Positions 1 to 12,131 of a stretch of DNA of 35,744 nucleotides are shown one piece after another. Positions within the stretch are counted from its first letter, which is position 1; each line of letters starts with the position of its first letter. The stretch comes from Collodictyon triciliatum (Eukaryota; CRuMs). The notes under the pieces were generated by a model. The model was not told the origin of the DNA, made no database searches, and was given only the letters and a program-made list of their open reading frames with translations. The stretch spans positions 1 through 35,744 of the forward strand of contig JBHJMP010000516.1 of NCBI GenBank assembly GCA_043381765.1. The letters are read 5' to 3'. The translations under genes and the position numbers were made by a program.

Positions 1-128
1 GTTTGTTTGTTTGTTTGTTTGTTTGTTTGTTTGTTTGTTTGTTTGTTTGTTTGTTTGTTTGTTTGTTTGTTTGTTTGTTTGTTTGTTTGTTTGTTGTTTG
101 TTGTTTGTTGTTTTTGTTTTTGTTTTTG
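1..128. repeat. (GTTT)n microsatellite
   Basis: Perfect GTTT tetranucleotide array for roughly the first 90 bases, decaying into GTTGTTT and GTTTTT variants up to about 128. It touches the window edge, so its full length is unknown. Reading frames through it are repetitive and not taken as genes. Confidence 0.95.
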
Positions 129-234
129 TTTTCTGCTTGTTTGTTTCGTTAAAATCAGAAAGAAAAGTAAGCGATGTGGTTCATTTGGGTTTGTTTCAGC
201 ATAAAAATGAATCTGGTGAAGGTTCTAAAGGGTG

Positions 235-620
235 AATTCACACTCGCCTTGAAAAAAAAAATACGAAGGAGGCTTTGGAATTAAAGACACAAACTTGGGT
301 GGAAGAACCGGCGCCCAATAACCGGTGCGAAGGTCTTTGGCAAAGCAGGCACAAGCATATTTTTTGGGAGCAGCTGAGTCAGTCGGTACATTCTCAACAA
401 GAGCCACTGAGCCTACATATATCCAGTCATCGGTTCTGAGCAGGGCAGGATGTCCTCAGACGAGAGAAAGTGCTTTAGATAAGTGAGTAACGCAGCACTC
501 TTGGCCCTCTTCCAGCGCCTCTTCTGTCTGCAGAATCCAGATCTTCTGCTTTGTGCTGAACAATTAAGCTTTGCGTCGTGTGGCCGATCGCGTGCAACAA
601 AAGCGCGAAAACAGTGGAGC
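235..620 (-). CDS. Partial unrecognised protein (one or two exons)
   Basis: The minus strand has an open stretch from about 415 down to 240 with coding-like composition, including the pieces KKYACACFAKDLRTGYW and APVLPPKFVSLIPKPPS. A candidate acceptor (TGTAG) lies near 412 and a candidate donor (GTATTT) near 250. A second open stretch at about 450-540, rich in basic residues (KRRWKRAKSAALL), may be an upstream exon. I recognise no family and could not fix the exon chain by phase, so the coordinates are approximate. It lies on the same strand as COMMD3, about 340 bp downstream of that gene's stop, and may run past the (GTTT)n array out of the window. Confidence 0.3.
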
Positions 621-958
621 ATTTCTGGAAAATAAGATAAAATGCCCTAAATTGGCTACAAAATGAGAGATAATCCACATATCATTACAAAATTGTATAT
701 AGAAATATACTGTATTATATTATGATTCTGACTCACAATATTTCTTTTCAATCGTTCTGATCTGGAAAACTCTGTTGCTGTGACTATATCTCGCTCGAAG
801 TGACACCACCTCGCCTCACACATCTTACTAATGCTCACAAGAACAGCCTTGCGCACACGGGAGATTGGAAGAAGTTTTGGGATTTATGGCTTTTTGTAAT
901 CTGCCCAGATATTAGTCCACCTTTCAGCACTTCTATTTCGTGCATAGTGGCGGCTCGG
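621..958. other. Intergenic, COMMD3 3' flank
   Basis: AT-rich spacer between the COMMD3 stop codon and the unrecognised minus-strand gene. It presumably holds the COMMD3 3' UTR and the next gene's promoter. I see no further supportable feature. Confidence 0.4.
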
Positions 959-2266
959 TCAAGCAGAAAGTCGTTCGACTTGGCGGGTGGCATCTTTCAG
1001 TTTATTCACCAGGTCAGTCATTTCCTAAAGCAAATCACACGCTCGCAATCAGTGACATTTAGTGTTTCTTTTCTTCTTCTTTTTTTTTTAGAAGATATAG
1101 ATGATGACACAATCAATGTGCATTTGGAAAGGGTGGATTGTTGATAGTTAGAGAACAACGATCAAATAGAGTTGAATATAAACCTCGACGCTGCAGTAGA
1201 ATGTTATGTTATCTGTAATCTTGGGTTGTTTTTCGACCTTGAGAGAGACCATGTAGATTGGGACATCAACTTTTTCAATATTGCTGGATTTCACATGATA
1301 GTCGAGCCTCCATTCGACACCAACGATATGACCGAAGCTAAAGGCTGTATTGGCCCAGTGGCATTATTTTTTTTCTTTTTCCAGTTGGACGGTGCGAAAG
1401 TCTAGCATAAGACATATTTGCTATTGTTGCAAAGAAAGTACAGTTTTCTAAAGCGGAAAAAACCTGTTGCCATCAGTAGCTTCTTTAGGGCAATTCTCTG
1501 TTGGTCATATTTCTGGGTCAGGAACTGAACTCGGGGGCCGTTGATTTTGTATTCCTCGAGTGACTGGCTGCAGGACGGGGCCATTTTATAAATATTTTTT
1601 TGGTTAACTTCAAGACTCTGCTTGACAATTCGTTATGCACTGTGCGATTTGCATATGATAATGCTAATCCCTTTGAATCAAACAAAGAGGAAACAATAAT
1701 TGTAATGTTTTCAATACCGATATATTTATTTAGTTATTAGTTGGATATTTAAAGAAACTTGCGACATGAAGTTCTTTCATAAGTAGCACCTCAATTGCTG
1801 TCCATCGTAGTTGAGTTTTGCAGCCTCGACAAACAGGGATGACAAAGCAGCATAAAGTTTCTTGACAACAATAGGGTCGGATGCAGGAACCGTAGACAGG
1901 TCTTGGTCGAACAAGTGAAAAACAAAAACCCAAAGAAAAAAATTAGCCTTTATCCTCATATTAGAAGCAAACACACAGATACCACTCGAAAAGAGATATG
2001 GATGCTATCGTCGATAGGGACTATAGGAACATCTCGATGCATAGATGTTTGTCATGTCTCTCACAGCTAGTTTTCTTTCATACGTGCAATCTTTCAGTTG
2101 ATCTGAAGGGGGTAGAAGGGTGTGAACCTTTAAGAGACTCCTCTCTGGTGGCGCGCAGTAAGGTAGACAAAACAAAAGGGACGATCTCCTTGAGCAGCAG
2201 ATCGGTTACAAGCGCGGTGTCATTCAGTAAAGCAAAGCTGTCCGAGATCTCTGGAGGAAGGTTCAT
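959..2266 (-). CDS. COMMD3: COMM domain-containing protein 3 (COMMD3)
   Basis: Five exons read on the minus strand: 2266-2128, 1901-1790, 1567-1464, 1344-1184 and 1024-959. Phases join cleanly and give 193 residues, close to the roughly 195 of animal COMMD3. The start is the ATG at 2266 (MNLPPEISDSFALL). The middle matches the COMMD3 helical region (ASDPIVVKKLYAAL, then QQLSQSLEEYK and VQFLTQKYDQQRIAL). The COMM domain begins around FGHIVGVEWRLDYHV and ends with MTDLVNKLKDATRQVERLSA and a TGA stop. COMMD proteins form the Commander complex that, with CCDC22/CCDC93 and retriever, recycles membrane cargo from endosomes; this role is family knowledge. All introns are short. The gene follows the alpha-mannosidase on the same strand with about 470 bp between them. 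Identification rests on remembered motif matches along the whole length, which are strong in the COMM domain. Confidence 0.87.
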
Positions 2267-2738
2267 CTTTTCCTAACTCTTCTTGTTATTAGTGCGGGTT
2301 GGGAAGCTAGGGCCGAGTTGCTTTGGTTTGACATGTGGATAAATGAGTCTGTATTGATAAACAAAGAAAAAGAAGAGGAAAAGAAAAAAAAAACGGTTGT
2401 AGACGCAGCACCCAAAGATTGCTACGGTCAATTCTCAAAGGTTTCCACAGCCTGCTCCGAGCGACGCACGAGAGGCGATTGCCGATGCGATGGGTGGGAT
2501 CGAGTAAAGCAAATCGCTTGCATAAAGGGCGTTTGCCACACAACAAAGGGCAGCTTCGGATAATTTATATTTTCCAGAAATAGGATAAACGAAAACGCTA
2601 CAGGCTGGCACGCAGGGTTGGCAAGGCGGCCTCGGGAGCGCGCCATTAACATCTTGGAAACTCAAAGTCAAGTAAAGAAGCACCTCGATGGGATGCTCGT
2701 TGATTTATGCAATTCAGTTGATGGGGCCCTTGGATCCC
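2267..2738. other. Intergenic, COMMD3 promoter and mannosidase 3' flank
   Basis: Visibly more GC- and CpG-rich than the neighbouring introns, as expected for the COMMD3 promoter/5' UTR. Several overlapping ORFs exist on both strands near 2318-2683, but none shows family motifs or splice-consistent neighbours, so no gene is called. Confidence 0.45.
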
Positions 2739-5700
2739 TTAATTGAAGAGCATGTGGCGGTTGCTCGATTTCCCGTTGGATAGCGGAGCCAACTTGATTT
2801 CGAAAGTGCGAATCTCCATGGGTTCAATGCGGACGCTCGAAATCGGGGCGTCGCCATTTAGGTTGTGAAATCCTGTTTTATTTGTTACAATGAGGGACAA
2901 TTAAATCGAATTGCAAAATATATATATATGTATATATATACACAAGATCGGTGTATTACTAAGAGATAGTGGGGCAATCATATAGCCCAATAAATATGAG
3001 GGGAAAGGATACATTTGTCCATTTGTGATGCTTTAAAGGAGGCAAATAAATGAGCTAACCTGATAAGTTCTGTTCCGTGGCTGATATAACCTAAATATTC
3101 CATCAAAGTCAATTATAAATTGGACAAAGAATATTTAAGTGGAACAAACTCTAATTTTTTTATTTTTACTATACTCTTGTCCCATTCATAATCATCGATT
3201 GGCACTACACACCCTGTAGCGAGCGAACATTGCACTAAGGTCGATGGTCACGGGTGTAGACATGATCACATCTTCTCCAGTCTCGTATAAGTGTTGCAGG
3301 CGAAGAAGAGCAGCATTTGACCCCTAGCATAAAATAAATTTGAGACAAGCTGCAGGCAAGGGCATATATACAGATAATAATGAAAACAAATAGGAAAACA
3401 AAGATGAAAAGGAAAAGAGAAAAGAGAAAAGGATGAAATAAGATAAAAATGTAAATAAAATGAAGATGGAATACTATAAGAGCAATCCAAGAATAAAACT
3501 AGACTAAACAAGTGTAAAATACTGGATTCCGGGAAGTGAATGTCATCAGATGAATATTCTCAGGAATTGAATTTCTCAGAGCAGATAGTTCAGTGAAGTA
3601 ATTTGAAACCCATACTTTAGAGCTATGGAAGAGTAAAATAAATCAAATAAATCAAATAAATCAAATAAATCAAATAAATCAAATAAATCAAATAAATCAA
3701 ATAAATCAAATAAATCAAATAAATCAAATAAATCAAATAAATCAATAATACCACAAAAATAAATGGATTTGGATGGAAAATTAACATATCATGACTGGTA
3801 TTTTGTTTGATTTATGTAATTTACTCGGTAGTATGCGAGAAAAATGGAAGAAGGCTATATTCCAAGTCGTTGGATAGGATGCGATGATGTGTTGATTGTA
3901 GAGGTGTCTCCACAATCCAATAGTTTGTGTAGTAGATTTTGCTATTAATCACACAAACGAAGGATTAAGTACAAATACTGATTCAACAAGATGGAAATGA
4001 AAAGAAATGAAGATTAATGAACTGACGTTTCGTCATTCAAAGGTTCGCCTACACCCCTGTAGTCATCGAACTTGCAGCGACGATGTACAATTATCTCGAT
4101 TGATCCCTAGTGACAAAACAACAAAACAACAAAACAACAAAACAACAAAACAACAAAACAACAAAACAACAAAACAACAAAACAACAAAACAACAACAAC
4201 AAAAAAAAAACCTTATTGATTTATAGTCAAAGAAATAATATATTATACATATTTCCCAATATCTTCCACTTACAGGGGTCAGACTAGCAACAGCCACAGA
4301 ACGGTCAAATAAGATGGTAAGCTGGATTTGGTTGTCTTTAATATACGAACGTGTGGTAGCTGGGTAGAAGTTACCACTATATAAAACAATAAATTGTATC
4401 GGTTGATTTAAAGCTTCAGGCCTCATGTGTAATAAGTTTAAAACTTTATGGTCTTGACTCTAGTTATATTTCTCAAAATAATAAATGATAAAAAATACCC
4501 TATTTGGGCACCCGGATCGCCATCTCCCGGTCTTCCACTGGGATTGTTTCTAGAGCAAATAAAATTTTCAAAAAGGTAGAAATTGTACTATAAAATTATA
4601 ACACAGTAATCTTCACTGTCCATTGAAAGAAATAAAAATACAGAAATAAAGATAATACAATAAGAATCATAACATCGAGGATATTAGATATTTATTAGCT
4701 CAATATTGCTTTCTAAAAATATGTTTAAATAGGACCATAAAAACACATTGTCAGAGGTCCTAATTTTCGCACTTATCAAGAACGGAACATATAAAATGTA
4801 AAATATTAAAATTATTAAAAAGGACAAATATAATGGATATAATATAATATAATATAATATAATATAATATAATATAATATAATATAATATAATATAATAT
4901 AATATAATATAATATAATATAATATAATATAATATAATATAATACAAGAAAAGAAGAAAAGAAGAAGAAAAAGAAGACTTATACTACCATGAATTACATA
5001 TATTTACATTCTTTCCTGGGTTTCAAGACCATTGCTATCAGTGTATAATTTGTTGCCAGACTGAATATTGGTTGAGAAACGGGACACAACTTCATTTCCA
5101 TTGTTCAATGGACCGACTTCACCTGATAAGATGCATTTTGACCGTCTTTGAATCGAATAAAGGAAAAAAAAAAGATGCATTTTGACCGTATAATTCACTT
5201 TCTGTCACAAGCTTTCATAATTTAAACTCTCATTTTTCTATGAAGTTGCCCACCATATTGAAAATGAATTTTATTTACCTTCGTTTTCGATGTATGCTTT
5301 CGATAAACCACGATAAAGACGTACTGCCTACAGAATAAATTTCACAATTGAGTTGCTTGATGGAGAGTTATGTGCTCGTAATAAAAAAAAATCAGAGTGT
5401 CCAACCTATCAACAATATCACATCGACAATTAGAAAACTGAGAAGAAAACTGGATATATTGGGAATAATTGCCTGCTTTATATTTGTACCCCTCCAAGTA
5501 AAAACGATTTCAGACACTATAGCGCCCTATATAACACTTAATTAGCAACGCAAGTAATATATCTCTTGAAATGTATTCGAGGGGCAAGTAAAATTTGTGC
5601 AACCACCTTGATGATAATAACCGAAGGCAAATTTTGAGATAGGAGGGTAGCCGGCCCGTTAGGATGAAAAATGTACGCGCCTATCGATTAGGAGCATCTC

Positions 5701-6308
5701 AACGCACGTATTGATTTATAGAAAGGTATTTCGTTCATCATAAAATTAACGTATATATATTTAAAATATTCAAATACCTGAGGGTTGATAAGAGGCAGAC
5801 TCGTAATTGTAGAAGTTCTTCAAAATTATTTCAAACATTATTATTATTCTTTTTTTAAAAAAACCCTTGTTATCAACCAACATGGTTGTATCCTTGGTAA
5901 TGGTACATGACAGTTGAACAATTTTATCAGGATAGGGTGTGATTTCATACTTGCGTAAAGTTAATAGATGAGCGTGTGCGAAGGACATTGACACTGGTGA
6001 TAGCCTTTCGAGCACCAGAAACTGAAATTCTAATTTTCCCCGTAATTTTACATTTTAATAAAATTCACCAAAAATTTAACAGAAAATTTGTATCTGTACC
6101 GTACTGATTCAAATATGTGACATACTTATTAAATTAAATAGTTAGGATACTCCCAATATTACCTGTAATATTCATTTTCTATATCATGGTCAATGTCTCC
6201 CAGTTCAATAGTGTCAATAGGCAGACTGGATCCAATAAATTGATGAATTCTTAAGATAAACTCTCACTCCAAATGTTTATTATGTAAAAATAAATTCAAG
6301 GCGAAATG

Positions 6309-6363
<55 letters not shown>

Positions 6364-6525
6364 NNNNNNNNNNNNNNNNNNNNNNNNNNNNNNNNNNNNN
6401 NNNNNNNNNNNNNNNNNNNNNNNNNNNNNNNNNNNNNNNNNNNNNNNNNNNNNNNNNNNNNNNGTGGAAAGAAAAAAAAAAAAAAAAAAAATAAAAAAAT
6501 GATAAAAAAAAAACAAAAAACAAAA

Positions 6526-6575
<50 letters not shown>

Positions 6576-8621
6576 GTAGACCCAGCAGAAACAAAATATG
6601 TCGTAAATCCCATTGCAGGCACCTCAGCAGCAAAGTAAAGAGTATATTCAGTTCCATTGAATGCTGGGTGAATCTAAGGTCATTTTTTTTGGTTGAATGG
6701 TTTATTTCATTTTTTCTTATATAAATTCAGTGTTTATGTGGTACAAAGTAATTTTTCATCGATATGCAAAAGATAATAAAGAGTGCCTGCGTAGCCACAA
6801 TACTTCCTTGAGAGTCTTCAACTTTAACTTGGGGCACTGGTATGGGAATTTTTACAAAAGTCTTTCTGGCTGACCCAAGAGATGAGTATACGATTACGGG
6901 TGTTATCAAACCGGACTGCAAGCTTAAATTTTTTTATTTGGTTAATATTATATATTTCAATTGTTTTTAAATACAAAGGATGGTATCAATATATATTTTT
7001 ATTATTTTATTACATTATTATTTTTAATTTATTATTATTATCACTATTTACTTTGCGCGAAGTTTTGTAGCTTCAGCTGTTGTATTCGGTACAACAGAGC
7101 CAGTCTTTGTGAGCAACATCGATATCATATCTCCAGCAACCTTACATTTCCTCCGACTTATTACAACCGACAGCGTTTCGGGTGAGCAAATATATATATT
7201 TCTGATTTATGAGTACCTGCTTCGAATTGGAAATCCCTGTAGACAAACGAACGATATAATCCTAATCATCCACACGTATGTATATTAAAATATGTATGAA
7301 TTCATTAACATCATCAGGAATGGTAATTTAATTATTTTAATTATTTTGTTTTTTTGCTGACATTTGCCACAACTCTTCTTTCCGTTCCGGTGATACCATC
7401 ATGGTGTTGGAGAACAGCTGTGGCATCCCGCAGGAGGGCAACTTTGGAATTCTATAAATAACAAACTCGCTATGGTGAGAATGTTACGGACAGTATAAAG
7501 AAAACTATGCAAAACCGATTGTAAAACAGAAAGAATGAAACAAATACTAAAATATAAAAATAGTAACCACGGGCGTAACTGTGGTAACCATGGAAATTAT
7601 AGAAACTATAATATGTAGAATATGATAAACATAATTAATATAATGTATTGGTGTAAAATTATCATGATAGCATTTCATACTTGAGTATTTTCATCCACAA
7701 TACGTTCCGTCCGTGCCATTTGAAAGAGGATTTCTGTTCCATGGAGTATGGATTCGCCTATTCGTCCATATCCTGATATGTAAACATATTTTTTCTCCTT
7801 TAATTCAGATTCAAAGTTAATGTATAAACACATTAGAATTGAGTGAAATAATTGTGGAAGAACGAAGACGCACCTTTCAGCGCAGGGAGACTAGTGTAGT
7901 ATCCTATATTATATTATAATCTGAACGATATTCTTAAAATAAATATATAAAATTCACCGCAGTTACACAATAAAAATAATGCAAACCTGTCCAGTATGAC
8001 ACTGAATTATCAGCATATGGAAAGAAATCCTTTTGCCATAATGGCCAATCACGCCCAACCTTTCACATTTCAAAATTGTAATTCTTCATTATATGATATT
8101 GTGCCACTTCATTTCGAATTTTTCAAAGACGTTGTAATCTAGTGCTCAAAAACCTGCTTCGTTGCATTGATGTAATCTGAAAGTGTGGAGTAATGAACCC
8201 TTGCATTTAAACGGGCAGAATTTTCATTAATATAATCCATAAGTAAGTCCAGATTCTTGAATACCATCCTCGCATTCTGAATCAAATCAACAGACAATAT
8301 TTTTCATTTAGTAAGTTTTAGATAATAGTACTAAAAAAAACCTTACCAACTCATTTTTAGATTTAATCGTGCAAATAAGTGCACTCGAAATACTTGTTTG
8401 CTTCATCGTTATGTTGGTTCTTTTTGTTTCAAAAAATTAGGCAGAATTGTTACCTGAAACGTAAAATCGCAACCAAATGGGATGAGAATATTAGGCGTTC
8501 GATAGTATGCAGCACGTTCTCGTGCCATTTGAAGAAATTCTGCTGCTCTTTCTATTTTAAATACACCAGAATAAATTGAGAATATGGGGAGCACTAACCA
8601 TTTTATGAAAATACTGAAAGC

Positions 8622-8718
<97 letters not shown>

Positions 8719-10226
8719 TTTTAATAGAATAAAGAGAAAAATAAATAGAAGCAATCAAAATCATAAGTATAAGAAATAAAGTGGATTTTAAAATAGGAAA
8801 TCTAAGTGACACGAATGATTAGTGTTCCTACCTTCAGCATTTGATTTCGTCACATATGATGGTGGCTTAACGATAACTGGAGGATCTCCGTCTCCTTCGG
8901 GAAGATTCTGAAAGTAGTTTTAAACCACAAGTAAGGTTCTCCGGTATTTTTGTATCATTATTTTGTATGTTCACGTTGATGTAATCAAATTCATGGATTA
9001 AATACGTAAAAAAAAAAAACATTAAAATAATCCAACAAAAAGAAAACGAAAAGAATTCCCAAACAAAGATTTTAGCAAATAAGAAAAATTCTTATTTCGT
9101 CAGTAGTTGTATAAAATTCAAAATACTTGAGTCACACCATGCTCCCAACTGAAGCCTGATGGTGTGCAATAGTGATTGTCCATAATGTGGGTGAACATGT
9201 CCTTTCTTGAACCGTGAGAACGAGCGCCCCTCCATGTGAATTCCATCGTTTTATTTTTCATGAATTCTCCCTATTTTTAAAAGCTTTCTTAAATAAAAAA
9301 TGGTATCATTACCAAACATATTTTCTCTTCATTGATTACGAGGGCATATATCAGAATAATTATTGTCAGGATATTTTCCCCATGAAAATTGACATATACG
9401 ATTTACACCAAGTTTGATTAACCTTCAATCTGAAGTCAATTCGATTGATAACGTGTCCTTCAAACCCGATATCGTGGTACAGCCAAGGCAAGCTACTAGA
9501 TGCTCCAAAGGGATCTTTCGATTTCAAGGAGGGTTACAATAAGCCGGAAAAAATATTGAAAAGGTACACATATTTTAAAATAAATGTTTACCATGTATTA
9601 AAAAGAAAGCAGGAAACGAATAAAAAGTCCAATACAATAAGTGAATGCGAACCAATATGCCATCCAACTTTTGGCATTATACCAAAAGTTTCCTTCAAAA
9701 ACTTATGACCCAGAGTAAGTTGGTTCACAATACCGTCATATCGAGTGGATGCCTCATCGTGCATACACATTCCTGGGGTGGGGAAACGAATGAAAATAGT
9801 GAAAGAAAATCGTATGTAAATGATAAATCATACATAACATTTGAGTCAATCCCTAATCACTAAAATGAAACACGATTTACACAAGTTTCATATGAATCAC
9901 ACTAGTTGAATCTCAGTTTCAGACACCATCCCTTACCCCCGAGAATAAACTCCAATTGTCCATTTTCAACAAGGCCTTTTACTTCAGCTTTACGAAGATC
10001 AGTTTGTTGGTGCCACCATCTTTCGAAAAAGGCACTATAATAGCCATAACATTTTTTTTAAAAAAAATAATAATCATTTACAAGATATTATACTTTCTTT
10101 TCTTTTTAAGAAAATTTTTATAGATATCATAGATAAATTGGAGAATAAACTGGGAAGGACAATTATATAATTGAACCCCTGTAAATAAAATTTACAAAAA
10201 CATTTACTAACTAAAAAAATACACTG

Positions 10227-10324
<98 letters not shown>

Positions 10325-10897
10325 CATAAAGAAAGTAATGTAATAATGCCAACATAAATTAGCTACCTATCCAGGTACCGTTTATGAAACACCCATATCA
10401 CAATCCAAAATAAAAAAATCAAAGGATATAAAAGCTAGGCAGAAAAGATGAACAGAAAGAATTCATTACATTTCGACTTGAATGTATTTTCTCTTAGGGT
10501 TTGCAAGCAACTCGGTGACTACATTATCAATAATATATTGAACCTCGAGCACAAAGTAGTCCTACAGAAAAATATCGCAGGTTTCAAATAGGATAATTAA
10601 GATTAAAAAAAAAAACATCCTCTTTAAAAGACTTTTAAGGTGGTGTGAGCGATTATACGTCAAGAAAGATATCCAGTGTGTGCTAAACTCCAAGTCACAT
10701 AAATAAAATCGGGCACAAATGCCAAATCTACTCACGTCAATGGTCATGAGCCAACCGACATCGTCATGGGAGTGGGCAACAACCCACACATCCAGAAACT
10801 CTTGGTTGGTGAGCGGGATCGCAGTCACACTTGAACTGGGCGACGTCACGAAGGCAGCACACAAAGCGAGGCCGAAAAGTAGGCAGATATTGCGCAT
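2739..10897 (-). CDS. Lysosomal alpha-mannosidase (GH38)
   Basis: Hydrolyses alpha-mannosidic bonds of N-glycans in the lysosome. Exon 1 (10897-10736) encodes a signal peptide then VVAHSHDDVGWL, the Zn-binding GH38 motif. Further exons: 10561-10470, 10034-9937, 9772-9653, 9514-9423, 9270-9127, 8907-8832, 8551-8454, 8276-8154, 8059-7987, 7903-7874, 7772-7681, 7451-7362, (7236-7217 uncertain), ~7167-7052, 6922-6745, 6673-6573, ~6255-6163, 6029-5951, 5817-5778, 5680-5607, 5526-~5440, ~5336-5290, 5122-5008, 4549-4499, 4376-4274, 4106-4027, 3941-3825, 3622-3523, 3323-3213, 3090-3060, 2872-2739. Motifs in order: FERWWHQQTD, WHI-DPFGASS (the Asp nucleophile codon is split by an intron), LQHHDGITGT, NEVVSRFST, KLYTDSNG, NFYPATTRSYI, IEIIVHRR, and IEPMEIRTF just before the TAA. 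All four Zn-ligand positions are kept. The His of the usual DPFGHS is Ala here. Phases agree wherever both sides were resolved. The exon near 5526-5440 has an unclear donor. Confidence 0.93.
3635..3744. repeat. (AAATAAATC)n minisatellite
   Basis: About a dozen near-perfect copies of a 9-bp unit, inside the alpha-mannosidase intron between exons 3825-3941 and 3523-3622. Confidence 0.93.
4113..4200. repeat. (AAAACAAC)n repeat
   Basis: 8-bp unit array in the alpha-mannosidase intron just upstream, in gene sense, of the exon at 4106-4027. The intron's 3' splice site follows the array almost directly. Confidence 0.92.
4837..4944. repeat. (AATAT)n pentanucleotide array
   Basis: About 21 perfect copies of AATAT in the alpha-mannosidase intron between exons 5122-5008 and 4549-4499. 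Confidence 0.95.
5146..5171 (+). mobile_element. Short retroposon-like tag with 18-bp flanking duplication
   Basis: The insert begins CTTTGAATCGAATAAAGG and ends in a run of A. It is flanked by exact 18-bp direct repeats (AAGATGCATTTTGACCGT) at 5128-5145 and 5172-5189. A terminal A run plus a target-site duplication is the hallmark of target-primed retroposition. It sits about 20 bp upstream of the 3' splice site (acceptor 5125-5123) of the alpha-mannosidase exon 5122-5008. On the gene-sense strand the tail supplies a poly-T tract there. The same tag recurs at 11856 and 32918. Confidence 0.6.
6311..6570. repeat. Poly-T/poly-A tracts around a 100-N gap
   Basis: A poly-T run from 6311 enters a 100-N gap (6364-6463), followed by A-rich sequence (to about 6529) and another poly-T run to 6570. 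All of it lies in one alpha-mannosidase intron. The exactly 100-base gap suggests a placeholder of unknown true length. Confidence 0.9.
8622..8717. repeat. (AAT)n trinucleotide array
   Basis: About 31 copies of AAT in the alpha-mannosidase intron between exons 8907-8832 and 8551-8454. The poly-Tyr and poly-Leu frames it produces are artefacts. Confidence 0.95.
10228..10321. repeat. (AAT)n trinucleotide array
   Basis: About 31 copies of AAT in the alpha-mannosidase intron between exons 10561-10470 and 10034-9937. Confidence 0.95.
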
Positions 10898-11553
10898 AGC
10901 CGATGCTCCAGAAAATGAGTTCGCCTTTTCTTTTCTTTTCAGTGGGGATCAGAAATATGTTGCTAGGCAGTGCGCTGCGCAGCTGAGGCCAGATAGGATA
11001 GTTTGGTGGCAGCCAGGGGAGCAAGGCAAGGATGTTTCTCAGGAGGAAGGAGAAAAAAAAAAAAAAAGAGTACGCGATTCAATGTCACTCTAGTGAAAAA
11101 TAAAGGTGCATATATTTTTTTCTGCTTCATAAAATGGTGTATATGTCGACTTGGTGAAGAAGAAAAAACACTCAAAACGTCGCCAGAAACTGCGCAAATG
11201 CGTAATCGCGCGTAGCTTTGACATTTGGCAGCCTCCTTTTCAGACAGCGGTTTGTTCAAGGCAAATATAGGCTGTAAGAAACGCGAGTCGATACAAATAA
11301 GTAGAACGTAGACGCGTAGAGATGAAAAACAAATGGTGTGAATTTACACTTCAGTTGTGGTTCGTTTATTTGACCTTAGGAAATACATCAGTACACGTTT
11401 GCAGGTAAAATGTGCACAGCCTTATGCAAGCCATCGCGTTGTGGGAGGCTATTCGAGAGACGAAGCCGCCGCGAAGTAAAACCGATGGTGAGATGTTGAA
11501 TGGATGGAAGAGCCGTAATGGTAGGTCGGGTGATTCTGTGCGAAGATAAATAA

Positions 11554-11624
<71 letters not shown>

Positions 11625-11706
11625 ATTTGTGTGTATGATAGAAAACATCTTGCCGAACGGTTGTATGTCATACGTCAATATCAGAAGGTGTGAATATACA
11701 CAGCTG
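10898..11706. other. Intergenic, mannosidase promoter and Roco 3' flank
   Basis: Spacer between the alpha-mannosidase start codon and the stop codon of the upstream Roco gene on the same strand. The part nearest the start codon is relatively GC-rich and should hold the promoter; the distal part holds an (AAAT)n array. A minus-strand ORF over 11366-11671 reads through that array and shows no family motif, so it is not called. Confidence 0.45.
11553..11626. repeat. (AAAT)n tetranucleotide array
   Basis: About 18 copies of AAAT in the spacer between the alpha-mannosidase and Roco genes. Confidence 0.95.
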
Positions 11707-12035
11707 CTAGTGGGTGTCCAGCAGATGGTTCAACCAATTTTCTTGCTGCTTCTTATTTTCGAACTACACAAGTAAAGAAGATAATATCAGGAACAAAGTG
11801 CGAATGCCCCACCTATGAAAAGGGCATAGATTCTGCACTATAAAATATAACATAACTTTGAATCGAATAAAGGGAAAAAATAGAACATAATTTAGCATGT
11901 CTCTACCAGTATGTAATAAAATTTAGAGCCGGAGTTGATTCTCAGGCATTCTGCGTTATTTGAGAAATTCCATGGCGATATCTTTTTTTTTTGGCGTATA
12001 TTTTTAGGACGTATGGTTGAAACAGAATGCCAGTA

Positions 12036-12131
<96 letters not shown>

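Noticed and set aside
2318-2683. Overlapping ORFs on both strands between COMMD3 and alpha-mannosidase
   Set aside because: No domain motif and no splice partners; better explained as a GC-rich promoter/5' UTR.
4091-4426. One long minus-strand ORF
   Set aside because: It fuses a real alpha-mannosidase exon (4376-4274) to intronic repeat; the strong GTAAGT donor at 4273 ends the exon.
3635-4944. Direct repeats as a CRISPR-like array
   Set aside because: Units are 5-9 bp, contiguous and without spacers: plain micro/minisatellites in introns.
11366-11678. ORFs with FIYLFIYL repeats
   Set aside because: Produced by the stop-free (AAAT)n array; no splice-consistent coding on either side.
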